DNA from: Wenxinia saemankumensis
Lineage (GTDB): Bacteria > Pseudomonadota > Alphaproteobacteria > Rhodobacterales > Rhodobacteraceae
Length of the DNA: 64,000 nt
Assembly: GCF_900141735.1 (NCBI RefSeq)
Contig: NZ_FQYO01000005.1
Coordinates: 62,001 to 126,000, forward strand
Direction: 5' to 3'
Shown: positions 41,696 through 49,345 of the stretch, in pieces
How positions within the stretch are numbered: position 1 is the first letter of the stretch
How the letters are laid out: every line of letters starts with the position of its first letter
The notes under the pieces: model-generated
Databases searched by the model: none
Seen by the model: only the letters and a program-made list of their open reading frames with translations
Told to the model about the DNA's origin: nothing
Made by a program: the position numbers and the translations under genes

Positions 41696-42189
41696 TGCCA
41701 GGACCGGGGCAGGGGATCGGCCGAGAGGCCCGGGATCTGCTCGCGTGTCAGCACCCCGGACGCGATCGTCGCGCGGGCGGTGTAGTTGCCGTAGGTCCGG
41801 TCGTTCTCCTCCCACGCCCAGTCGCGGACCATGCTGCTGTCGAACTCCACCGGGTCGCCGAAACCCTGCGGCATCGCGACGGGCTGGTTGGCGAGGAGGC
41901 CGATGAAGCTTCCGTCCGCCTCCATCCGGAAGGGCGAGACCCAGATCACCTCGTCGCCGCGCCCCGGCCCGGTCGGGAAGGCGACCTTGATCGAGGCGGG
42001 CGGCAGGCTCTGCCCGCCCGACAGCGCATACCGGTAGAAGAGGGGCAGCGTCGCGGTGGCCGCCTGCACCGCGCCCGCGATGCCGGGATCGGCGGGGTCG
42101 AAGCCGACGACACCCCCGGTCAGATCCTCGGCCGTGGGGGCGGCGGCGCAGCCGGCGAGCAGGGCGAGGGCGAGGAGCGCGGCCCTCAC
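41692..42189 (-). CDS. DUF2314 lipoprotein
   Basis: A 165-aa lipoprotein: the signal MRAALLALALLAGCAAA has a lipobox (LAGC) with lipidated Cys14. The rest matches DUF2314 (YegJ-like) in IKVAFPTGPGRGDEVIWVSP, GLLANQPVAMPQGFGDPVEF and MVRDWAW. Function unknown. The ATG overlaps the pyc stop by 4 nt, which makes it part of the pyc transcript. Confidence 0.87.
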   Translation of the reverse strand: MRAALLALALLAGCAAAPTAEDLTGGVVGFDPADPGIAGAVQAATATLPLFYRYALSGGQSLPPASIKVAFPTGPGRGDEVIWVSPFRMEADGSFIGLLANQPVAMPQGFGDPVEFDSSMVRDWAWEENDRTYGNYTARATIASGVLTREQIPGLSADPLPRSWQ

Positions 42190-45100
42190 CCTTCGAACTC
42201 CACCAGCAGGTCCTTGGCGTCGATCTGCGCGCCGGGCGTGACATGCACCGCCGCGACGACCCCGTCGCGCTCGGCATGGATGCCGGTCTCCATCTTCATC
42301 GCCTCGATGGTCAGCAGCAGGTCACCCGCCGAGACCGTCTTGCCCGCCTGCGCGGCGATGGAGGACACCACGCCCGGCATCGGCGCGCCGACATGGGCCG
42401 GGTTGCCGAGCTCGGCCTTCGGGCGCTTCGCGCTTCCCCCCGTCGCCTTGCGGTCGGGGACGCGAACGGTGCGCGGCTGGCCGTTCAGCTCGAAGAAAAC
42501 GCGGACCTCGCCGTCCTCGCTGGTCTCGGACACCGCCTGCAGCCGCACTTCCAGCGTCTTGCCCGGGTCGATCTCGACCGAGATCTCCTCCCCCGGCTCC
42601 ATCCCGTAGAAGAAGGTGCGGGTCGGCAGGGCGCGGACGGGGCCGTATTCGGCGTGGCGCGCGGCGTAGTCGGTGAAGACCTTGGGATACATGAGGTACC
42701 CGTTCAGATCCTCGTCGTCGATCTCCTGTCCCAGCTGCTCGGCAAGCTCGGCGCGGACCTGTTCGTGATCCACCGGCTTGAGGTGCTTGCCGGGGCGGTC
42801 GGTCATGGGTTTCTCGCCCTTCAGCACCTTCTTCTGGATCTTCTCGGGCCAGCCGCCCGGGGGCTGGCCGAGATTGCCCTTCATCATGTCGATCACGCTG
42901 TCGGGGAAGCTGACCTCGACCTTCGGATCCTCGACCTGTTCGCGCGTCAGGCCCTGGCTGACCATCATCAGCGCCATGTCCCCGACCACCTTGGACGAGG
43001 GGGTGACCTTCACGATGTCGCCGAACATCCGGTTCACGTCGGCATAGGTCTGCGCGACCTCGTGCCAGCGCTCCTCCAGACCCAGGGACCGGGCCTGCGC
43101 CTTGAGGTTGGTGAACTGCCCGCCCGGCATCTCGTGCAGGTAGACCTCGGAGGCGGGGGCCTGCATGCCGCTCTCGAAGGCGGCGTACTGGTGGCGCACG
43201 CTTTCCCAGTAATTGCTGATCTCGCGGATCGCCGCGATGTCGAGGCCGGTGGCGCGGTCGGTATGCTTGAGCGCCTCCACCACCGAGCCGAGGGTCGGCT
43301 GGCTGGTATTTCCCGACAGCGCGTCCATCGCGGCATCGACGCAATCCACCCCGGCCAGCGCGGCGGCCATGATGGTGCTGATCGCGGCGCCGGACGTGTC
43401 ATGCGTGTGGAAGTGGATCGGGATGCCGACCTCCTCCTTCAGCGCGCGGATCAGCCTGTCCGCCGCGACCGGCTTCAGCAGGCCCGCCATGTCCTTGAGG
43501 CCGAGGACATGGGCCCCCGCCGCCTCCAGCTCCTTGGCCATGCCGACATAGTACTTGAGGTCGTACTTGGCCCGGTCGGGGTCGAGCATGTCGCCGGTAT
43601 AGCAGACCGTCCCCTCGCAGACCTTGCCGCTCTCGATCACCGCGTCCATCGCGACGCGCATGTTCTCGACCCAGTTGAGGCTGTCGAAGACACGGAACAC
43701 GTCCACGCCGCTCTTCGCCGCCTGGTGGACGAAGCCGGTGACGACATTGTCGGGATAGTTCGTGTAGCCCACCCCGTTCGAGGCGCGCAGCAGCATCTGC
43801 GTCATCACGTTCGGCATCGCGGCCCGGATGTCGCGCAGGCGCTGCCAGGGGCATTCCTGCAGGAAGCGGTAGGCCACGTCGAAGGTCGCGCCGCCCCAGC
43901 ATTCCACGCTGAAGAGATCGCCCATCCTCGCGGCATAGACCGGGGCGGCGTTGATCATGTCGATCGAGCGCATCCGCGTCGCCAGAAGCGACTGGTGGCC
44001 GTCGCGCATCGTCGTGTCGGTGATCAGCAGCTTGCGCTGCGCCAGCATCCAGTCGGCGACCGCCTTCGGCCCCTTCTCGTCCAGCAGCTGCCGTGTGCCC
44101 GGCTGCCAGTCCACGGGGGGCTGCATCGGCGCCCGGGGCGGGCGAATATCGGCGGGGGGCAGGGCGCGGCCCTTCGTCTCGGGATGGCCGTTGACGGTGA
44201 CGTCCGCGACATAGGTCAGCAGCTTCGTCGCGCGGTCGCGGCGCGCCTTGAAGTCGAAGAGCTCGGGCGTCGTGTCGATGAACTTCGTCGAATACTCGTT
44301 GTTCAGGAAGACCGGGTGCCGCAGCAGGTTGATGACGAAGTCGATATTGGTGCTGACGCCCCGGATGCGGAACTCGCGCAGGGCGCGGTCCATCCGGGCG
44401 ATGGCCATTTCCGGCGTCGGCGCGCGGGCCGTCACCTTGGTCAGGAGCGAATCGTAGAACCGCGTGATGACCGCGCCCGAATAGGCGGTGCCGCCATCGA
44501 GCCGGATGCCCGGGCCGGTGGCGCTGCGATAGGTCTGGATGCGCCCGTAATCGGGGATGAAGTTGTTCTGCGGATCCTCGGTCGTGACCCGGCATTGCAG
44601 CGCGTGGCCGTCGAGCTCCACGTCGTATTGCGAGGCCTTGCCGGTCGCCTCGACGATGCTCTTGCCTTCCGCGATCATGATCTGGGCGCGGACGATGTCG
44701 ATGCCGGTGACCTCCTCGGTCACGGTATGCTCGACCTGCACGCGGGGGTTCACCTCGATGAAGTAGAACTCGCCCGAGTCCATATCCATCAGGAACTCGA
44801 CCGTGCCCGCGCACTCGTAGTTCACGTGCTCGCAGATCTTCTTGCCGAGGTTGCAGAGCCGCTCGCGCTGGGTCTCGGACAGATAGGGGGCGGGCGCACG
44901 CTCGACGACCTTCTGGTTGCGGCGCTGGACCGAGCAGTCGCGCTCCCACAGGTGGTAGATGTTCCCCTGCTTGTCGCCGAGGATCTGCACCTCGACGTGC
45001 CGGGCGCGGGTGATCATCTTCTCGAGGTAGCCCTCGCCGTTGCCGAAGGCGGCCTCGGCCTCGCGCCGTCCCTCGCGCACCTTCTCGGCCAGCTCCTTGG

Positions 45101-45629
45101 GCCCCTCGATCGGGCGCATGCCCCGGCCGCCGCCGCCCCAGCTGGCCTTGAGCATGAGGGGATAGCCGATCTCCTCGGCCTCCCTCGCGATGGCGTCCAT
45201 GTCGTCGCCCAGCACCTCGGTCGCGGGAATGACCGGCACGCCGGCCGCGATGGCGACCTTGCGGGCGCTCGCCTTGTCGCCGAGCTCGCGCATGGTCTTC
45301 GCCTTCGGCCCGATGAAGGCGATGCCGGCGGCGTCGCAGGCATCGACGAAGTCGGGATTCTCGGACAGCAGGCCATAGCCGGGATGGATCGCGTCCGCCC
45401 CGCTCATCTTCGCGACGCGGATGATCTCGGGGATCGAGAGATAGGCCTGCACCGGGCCCAGCCCCTCGCCGATGCGATAGGCCTCGTCCGCCTTGAAGCG
45501 GTGCAGGCCCAGCTTGTCCTCCTCGGCGTAGACGGCGACCGTCCGCTTTCCCATCTCGTTGGCCGCCCGCATGATGCGGATCGCGATCTCTCCGCGGTTG
45601 GCGATGAGGATCTTCTTGAAGTCGGCCAT
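42186..45629 (-). CDS. pyc: pyruvate carboxylase
   Basis: A single-chain, biotin-dependent enzyme (1147 aa) that carboxylates pyruvate to oxaloacetate, refilling the TCA cycle. In order: biotin carboxylase domain (about 1-450, MADFKKILIANRGEIAIRI and the ATP-grasp stretch SWGGGGRGMRPI), carboxyltransferase barrel (about 530-830, TDTTMRDGHQSLLATRM), PYC_OADA domain, and biotinyl domain with the attachment site EAMKMETG (Lys1112). The length is normal for the alpha4-type enzyme, with nothing missing. It heads a four-gene minus-strand operon with 4-nt overlaps. Confidence 0.98.
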   Translation of the reverse strand: MADFKKILIANRGEIAIRIMRAANEMGKRTVAVYAEEDKLGLHRFKADEAYRIGEGLGPVQAYLSIPEIIRVAKMSGADAIHPGYGLLSENPDFVDACDAAGIAFIGPKAKTMRELGDKASARKVAIAAGVPVIPATEVLGDDMDAIAREAEEIGYPLMLKASWGGGGRGMRPIEGPKELAEKVREGRREAEAAFGNGEGYLEKMITRARHVEVQILGDKQGNIYHLWERDCSVQRRNQKVVERAPAPYLSETQRERLCNLGKKICEHVNYECAGTVEFLMDMDSGEFYFIEVNPRVQVEHTVTEEVTGIDIVRAQIMIAEGKSIVEATGKASQYDVELDGHALQCRVTTEDPQNNFIPDYGRIQTYRSATGPGIRLDGGTAYSGAVITRFYDSLLTKVTARAPTPEMAIARMDRALREFRIRGVSTNIDFVINLLRHPVFLNNEYSTKFIDTTPELFDFKARRDRATKLLTYVADVTVNGHPETKGRALPPADIRPPRAPMQPPVDWQPGTRQLLDEKGPKAVADWMLAQRKLLITDTTMRDGHQSLLATRMRSIDMINAAPVYAARMGDLFSVECWGGATFDVAYRFLQECPWQRLRDIRAAMPNVMTQMLLRASNGVGYTNYPDNVVTGFVHQAAKSGVDVFRVFDSLNWVENMRVAMDAVIESGKVCEGTVCYTGDMLDPDRAKYDLKYYVGMAKELEAAGAHVLGLKDMAGLLKPVAADRLIRALKEEVGIPIHFHTHDTSGAAISTIMAAALAGVDCVDAAMDALSGNTSQPTLGSVVEALKHTDRATGLDIAAIREISNYWESVRHQYAAFESGMQAPASEVYLHEMPGGQFTNLKAQARSLGLEERWHEVAQTYADVNRMFGDIVKVTPSSKVVGDMALMMVSQGLTREQVEDPKVEVSFPDSVIDMMKGNLGQPPGGWPEKIQKKVLKGEKPMTDRPGKHLKPVDHEQVRAELAEQLGQEIDDEDLNGYLMYPKVFTDYAARHAEYGPVRALPTRTFFYGMEPGEEISVEIDPGKTLEVRLQAVSETSEDGEVRVFFELNGQPRTVRVPDRKATGGSAKRPKAELGNPAHVGAPMPGVVSSIAAQAGKTVSAGDLLLTIEAMKMETGIHAERDGVVAAVHVTPGAQIDAKDLLVEFEG

Positions 45630-45809
45630 GGGCGGGGGGTCCTCTTTGCAGGTGCAGCAACGCGACTGAACCGTATCTCCGGGGGGGCTTCAAGGGCGGG
45701 TCGGGGCGGAAGCCGTTGACACGGGCGGGCCGCGCGTCTTGAGGTGGCGGGCCCGGCCCCCGCCGGGCCGGCGCCTGCCCGCCGCCTCCCCATACGCATC
45801 GAAACCGAC

Positions 45810-46820
45810 ATGCCTGCACGCTTCGTGAAGCTCGACATCGTGGACCGGCTGCCGCCCGGCATGCCCCCCGTCCTGGGCTCGCTCGGCTTCGCCGTCGTCT
45901 CGGCGCTGCTCGCGATCGGGGCGCGCATGCTCGTCGACGTGGCCTTCTACGGGGCCGGCCCCTTCGCGCTGACACTGCCCTTCGTCCTCTTCGCCACGCT
46001 CTTCGGTCGCTGGGTTGCCGGCGTGGGGGCGATGACCCTCTGCGCGCTCTACGCCTGGTACGTCGTGCTTCCCTACCACCATTCCTTCCGGTTCGAGAAT
46101 GCCGGCGACGGGCCGCGCGTCCTGGTCAACGTCCTCTCGGGATTCCTGATCGTGGTGCTGGCCGAGTATTTCCGCCGGGTGGTGCGCCGGGCCCTGGTCG
46201 AGCGCGACGCCATCGCCGAGGAACGTCGCCTGCTGCTCGCCGAACTCGACCACCGGGTACGCAACAACTTCGCCATGGTCGCCTCGATGATCCGCGTGGA
46301 ATCGCGCAACGCGGGCCCCGAGGCCGCCGCCGCGCTCAAGGTCGTGGGCGGCCGGGTGGAGAGTATCGCCCGCGCCCACGAGGCGCTCTACCGGGGCGAG
46401 GGGGGGATCGGCGAGGTGCCGATGCAGCCCTATCTCTCCGCGCTCTGCGCCTCACTCGACGGCGCCTATTTCCACGGGGCCCGGGTGATCGCCCCCCGCG
46501 TCGAGCCGGTCAGCCTGCCGCGGGACCGGGCCATCGCGCTGGGCCTCGTCGTGAACGAGCTCTGCACCAACGCCGCAAAGCACGCCTTCCGCTCGCGCGA
46601 CGACGCGCGGGTGGATGTCGACCTGGCCGCACGGGACGGCAAGCTGATCCTGACGGTCCGGGACAACGGCGTCGGCCTGGGGCCCGAGCCGGCCCGCGAC
46701 GGCAGCCAGGGGCAGGGCCTGCTCGACGCCTTCGCCGAGCAGGCGGGGGGCGTGATCCATCGGCGCGAGGCCGACCGGGGCGCCCATTTCGAGATCGAGA
46801 TCCCGCAGCCGGCCGCCTGA
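45810..46820 (+). CDS. membrane sensor histidine kinase, HisKA_2/HWE-like
   Basis: A 336-aa kinase with a membrane domain of about four helices (residues 20-125, DUF4118-like) and a cytosolic kinase core. The phospho-acceptor box is LLAELDHRVRNNFAMVASMI, of the HisKA_2 type found in alphaproteobacterial general-stress and light-response kinases. The ATPase has the N box LGLVVNELCTNAAKHAF and the G box VRDNGVGLG. There is no PAS or LOV input domain and no adjacent response regulator, so it is an orphan here. I chose the ATG at 45810 (MPARFVKLDIVDRL). Confidence 0.88.
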   Translation: MPARFVKLDIVDRLPPGMPPVLGSLGFAVVSALLAIGARMLVDVAFYGAGPFALTLPFVLFATLFGRWVAGVGAMTLCALYAWYVVLPYHHSFRFENAGDGPRVLVNVLSGFLIVVLAEYFRRVVRRALVERDAIAEERRLLLAELDHRVRNNFAMVASMIRVESRNAGPEAAAALKVVGGRVESIARAHEALYRGEGGIGEVPMQPYLSALCASLDGAYFHGARVIAPRVEPVSLPRDRAIALGLVVNELCTNAAKHAFRSRDDARVDVDLAARDGKLILTVRDNGVGLGPEPARDGSQGQGLLDAFAEQAGGVIHRREADRGAHFEIEIPQPAA

Positions 46821-46883
46821 CCGCCGCCCGGCCCGCGCGAAGCGGGGGCGGGAGGGGCGCGGGTCCCCGCGGCGGTGGCGGGG

Positions 46884-48431
46884 TCAGCCCCGACCGGAGA
46901 GCCGCTTGTCCTCGAGCAGCAGCGCGACCAGCACGCCCGCAACGGCCAGCGCGGCCGAGATCCAGAAGATCGGGTGGATCGCGGCCGTCACCGCCTCGGC
47001 GATCGCCGCGCGGGCCGTGTCGGGGATCCCGGCCAGGGTCTGCGGGCCGATCTCCAGCCCCGCCCCGGCAAGCCCCTCGGCCCCCGGCATGTCGCCCATC
47101 TCGGCCGCGAGGCGCGTGCTGAAGATCGCGCCGTAGATCGCCACGGCGAGCGAGCCGCCGACCTGCCGGAACATCACGCCGGCCGCCGTCGCGGTGCCGA
47201 GGAACTGCCGATCCACCGCGTTCTGGACCGCCGTGGTGACGACCGGGAAGACCTGGCCGAGGCCGAGACCCAGAAGCGCGATCATCAGCGAGAAGACGAG
47301 GGTGGAGGTGTCGGGCCCGAGCTGCGTCAGCGACAGGACGCCCAGCGTCATCAGCGACAGCCCGGTGACGGGCAGCCACTTGTAGCGCCCCGTGCGCTGC
47401 ATGAACTGCCCGGCGAGCAGCGAGGCGGTCAGGATGCCGGCCGTCAGCGGGATCAGCATCAGGCCCGACATGGTGGGCGAGGCGCCCTGCGCGATCTGCA
47501 GGAAGACCGGCAGGAAGGTCACTGCCCCGAACATCGCGGCGCCGGTGATGAAGCCGAGCAGCGAGGTGACCCAGAACGTGTTCATGCCGAACAGCGCCAG
47601 CGGGATGATCGGCTCGGCCGCCCGGCTCTCGGCCCAGAGGAACAGGCCGATCCCGGCAACCGCCAGCGCCCCCAGCGACAGGATCTGCCACGAGCCCCAG
47701 GGATAGGTCGCCCCGCCGAGCGAGGAGAACAGGGTGAGCGAGCCCAGCGCCAGCGTCAGCATGGCGGCCCCCAGCCAGTCGATCCGGTGTCTCGTGCGGT
47801 TGCCCGTCGGCTTGAACGCGCCGGCGAAGATCGCGACGGCGAGCGCGCCGATCGGCACGTTGAAGAAGAAGATCCAGTGCCACGACGCCACCTCGACGAA
47901 CCATCCGCCCAGCAGCGGGCCGACGACCGAGGCGACCGAGAAGGCCCCCGCGAAGACGCCCTGCACGCGGCCCCGCTGCCGCGGCGGGATCACGTCGCCG
48001 ATCACCGACAGCGCCAGCACGAACAGCCCGCCCCCGCCCAGGCCCTGCAGTGCGCGGAACAGGATGAGCTGGGTCATGTCCTGCGAGATCCCGCACAGCG
48101 CGGAGCCCAGCAGGAACAGCCCGACCGAGACGAAGACCATGTTCCGCCGGCCGTAGAGATCGCCCAGCTTGCCGTAGAGCGGCGCCGAGATGGTCGAGGC
48201 CAGGATGTAGGAGGTGACGACCCAGCCCAGATGCTCGAGCCCGCCGAGATCGGCCACGATGGTCGGCAGGGCGGTCGAGACGATGGTCTGGTCGAGCGCG
48301 GCGAGCAGAAGCAGCAGGCCGATCGAGACGACGACGAGCTTGGTCGTGCCCGACAGCGGCGCGGAGGGATCGAGATCCGTCGCCGGATGGGGCGGGACGG
48401 TCGGGGCGGTATCGGTGACGGAGGCGGCCAT
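46884..48431 (-). CDS. MFS multidrug exporter, DHA2 (EmrB/QacA) type
   Basis: A 515-aa proton-driven exporter with about 14 transmembrane segments. TM1 has LAALDQTIVSTALPTIVADLGG, motif A is GKLGDLYGRRNMVFVSVGLF, and motif C is VVGPLLGGWFVEV. A loop with QMGDMPGAEG lies before the last helices. The ATG at 48431 (MAASVTDTAPTVPP) is preferred over the 41 extra residues of the longer frame, which run through the operator region. It is divergent from a MarR-type gene, the common arrangement for a repressor and its target pump. No membrane-fusion partner gene is adjacent. Confidence 0.92.
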   Translation of the reverse strand: MAASVTDTAPTVPPHPATDLDPSAPLSGTTKLVVVSIGLLLLLAALDQTIVSTALPTIVADLGGLEHLGWVVTSYILASTISAPLYGKLGDLYGRRNMVFVSVGLFLLGSALCGISQDMTQLILFRALQGLGGGGLFVLALSVIGDVIPPRQRGRVQGVFAGAFSVASVVGPLLGGWFVEVASWHWIFFFNVPIGALAVAIFAGAFKPTGNRTRHRIDWLGAAMLTLALGSLTLFSSLGGATYPWGSWQILSLGALAVAGIGLFLWAESRAAEPIIPLALFGMNTFWVTSLLGFITGAAMFGAVTFLPVFLQIAQGASPTMSGLMLIPLTAGILTASLLAGQFMQRTGRYKWLPVTGLSLMTLGVLSLTQLGPDTSTLVFSLMIALLGLGLGQVFPVVTTAVQNAVDRQFLGTATAAGVMFRQVGGSLAVAIYGAIFSTRLAAEMGDMPGAEGLAGAGLEIGPQTLAGIPDTARAAIAEAVTAAIHPIFWISAALAVAGVLVALLLEDKRLSGRG

Positions 48432-48489
48432 GGCGGGAATCCTGTTCGTATCCGGGTGGCAGGTAGGCCTCTGGCAAATACATGTCAAT

Positions 48490-48503
48490 GTCATATATCT
48501 GAC
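48490..48503. promoter_or_regulatory. MarR-type operator candidate in the divergent spacer
   Basis: GTCATATATCTGAC is a 12-of-14 palindrome in the AT-rich middle of the 121-bp spacer between the MarR gene and the EmrB-type exporter. A TTGACA hexamer reading towards the exporter adjoins it. Position and symmetry fit a site at which the MarR protein represses one or both genes. Confidence 0.55.
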
Positions 48504-48552
48504 GACAGCAATCAGTTGACCGCCCCAGATCGACGAACCATAAGGCCGCCGC

Positions 48553-49173
48553 ATGACCGCCCCCGACCGTTCCGTCCGGCCCCCGATGGCCGCGTCTTCC
48601 GAGCAGCCCCGCCAGCCCGGTCCGGCCGGGCCCGCCGCGCCGGACCGGCAGGATCTGATCGACGCGCTGCGCGCCTTCCTCGCGGACCAGCCGCAGGGGG
48701 CGGGAATCGCCGAGGATTTCGGGGCGATCGAGGCCGCGCATTTCCAGTTCGCCCGGATGACCTATCGCGGCGAGGTGCCCCGCAGGCTCATCGCGGAGCT
48801 CGGCCTCGATCTCGATCTCGCGCAGTTCCACGTGCTCATGTCGGTGAAGCGCCTGAACCTCGGCATCGGGCGCGACGGCCCCTGCGAGGCGACTGTCGGC
48901 CTGCTCGCCGAGGAGATGGAGATCGATCCCTCCCGCGCGAGCCGGATCGCCGCCGACCTGATCGGCAGGGGCTACCTGCGGCGCGAGGCGGCGCAGGACG
49001 ACGGGCGCAAGTCCGTCCTCGTCCTCACCCCGCGTGCCCTCGACGAGCTGCGCGGCTTCCGCGAGGCCCGGTGGGGTCGCCTGATGAAGGGGATGGAGGG
49101 CTGGACCGCCGAGGAGGTGGAGAGTTTCGCCCGGCTGTTCCCGCGATTCGTCGAGGGGCTGCGCAGCGCGTGA
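48553..49173 (+). CDS. MarR family transcriptional regulator
   Basis: A 206-aa dimeric winged-helix regulator. A Pro/Ala-rich N-terminal extension (about residues 1-35) precedes the MarR core. The recognition region is TVGLLAEEMEIDPSRASRIAADLIGRGYLRREAA, and the wing is DDGRKSVLVLTP. It probably represses the divergent EmrB-type exporter and itself until a phenolic or similar compound binds. The ligand is not predictable. Confidence 0.9.
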   Translation: MTAPDRSVRPPMAASSEQPRQPGPAGPAAPDRQDLIDALRAFLADQPQGAGIAEDFGAIEAAHFQFARMTYRGEVPRRLIAELGLDLDLAQFHVLMSVKRLNLGIGRDGPCEATVGLLAEEMEIDPSRASRIAADLIGRGYLRREAAQDDGRKSVLVLTPRALDELRGFREARWGRLMKGMEGWTAEEVESFARLFPRFVEGLRSA

Positions 49174-49289
49174 CGGCACCCCCTTCTGCGGCGTCGCGGT
49201 CCCGGTCCGCGGTCGCCGCGGTATTTGCAACCCTGCGAAGGGGGAGGGCGGGCGCCCGGAGCGGCGGGCGGGGGCGCGGGACCGGATCC

Positions 49290-49304
49290 GAACGAAAAGC
49301 GAAC
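49290..49304 (+). promoter_or_regulatory. LexA (SOS) box upstream of uvrD
   Basis: GAAC-GAAAAGC-GAAC is an exact copy of the alphaproteobacterial SOS operator (the complement of GTTC, seven bases, GTTC). It lies 42 bp before the uvrD ATG, where a LexA dimer would block the promoter. Confidence 0.8.
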
Positions 49305-49345
49305 AACACTTTAACGCGCGGCCCGTCCGCGCTATGTTGGCCGGC

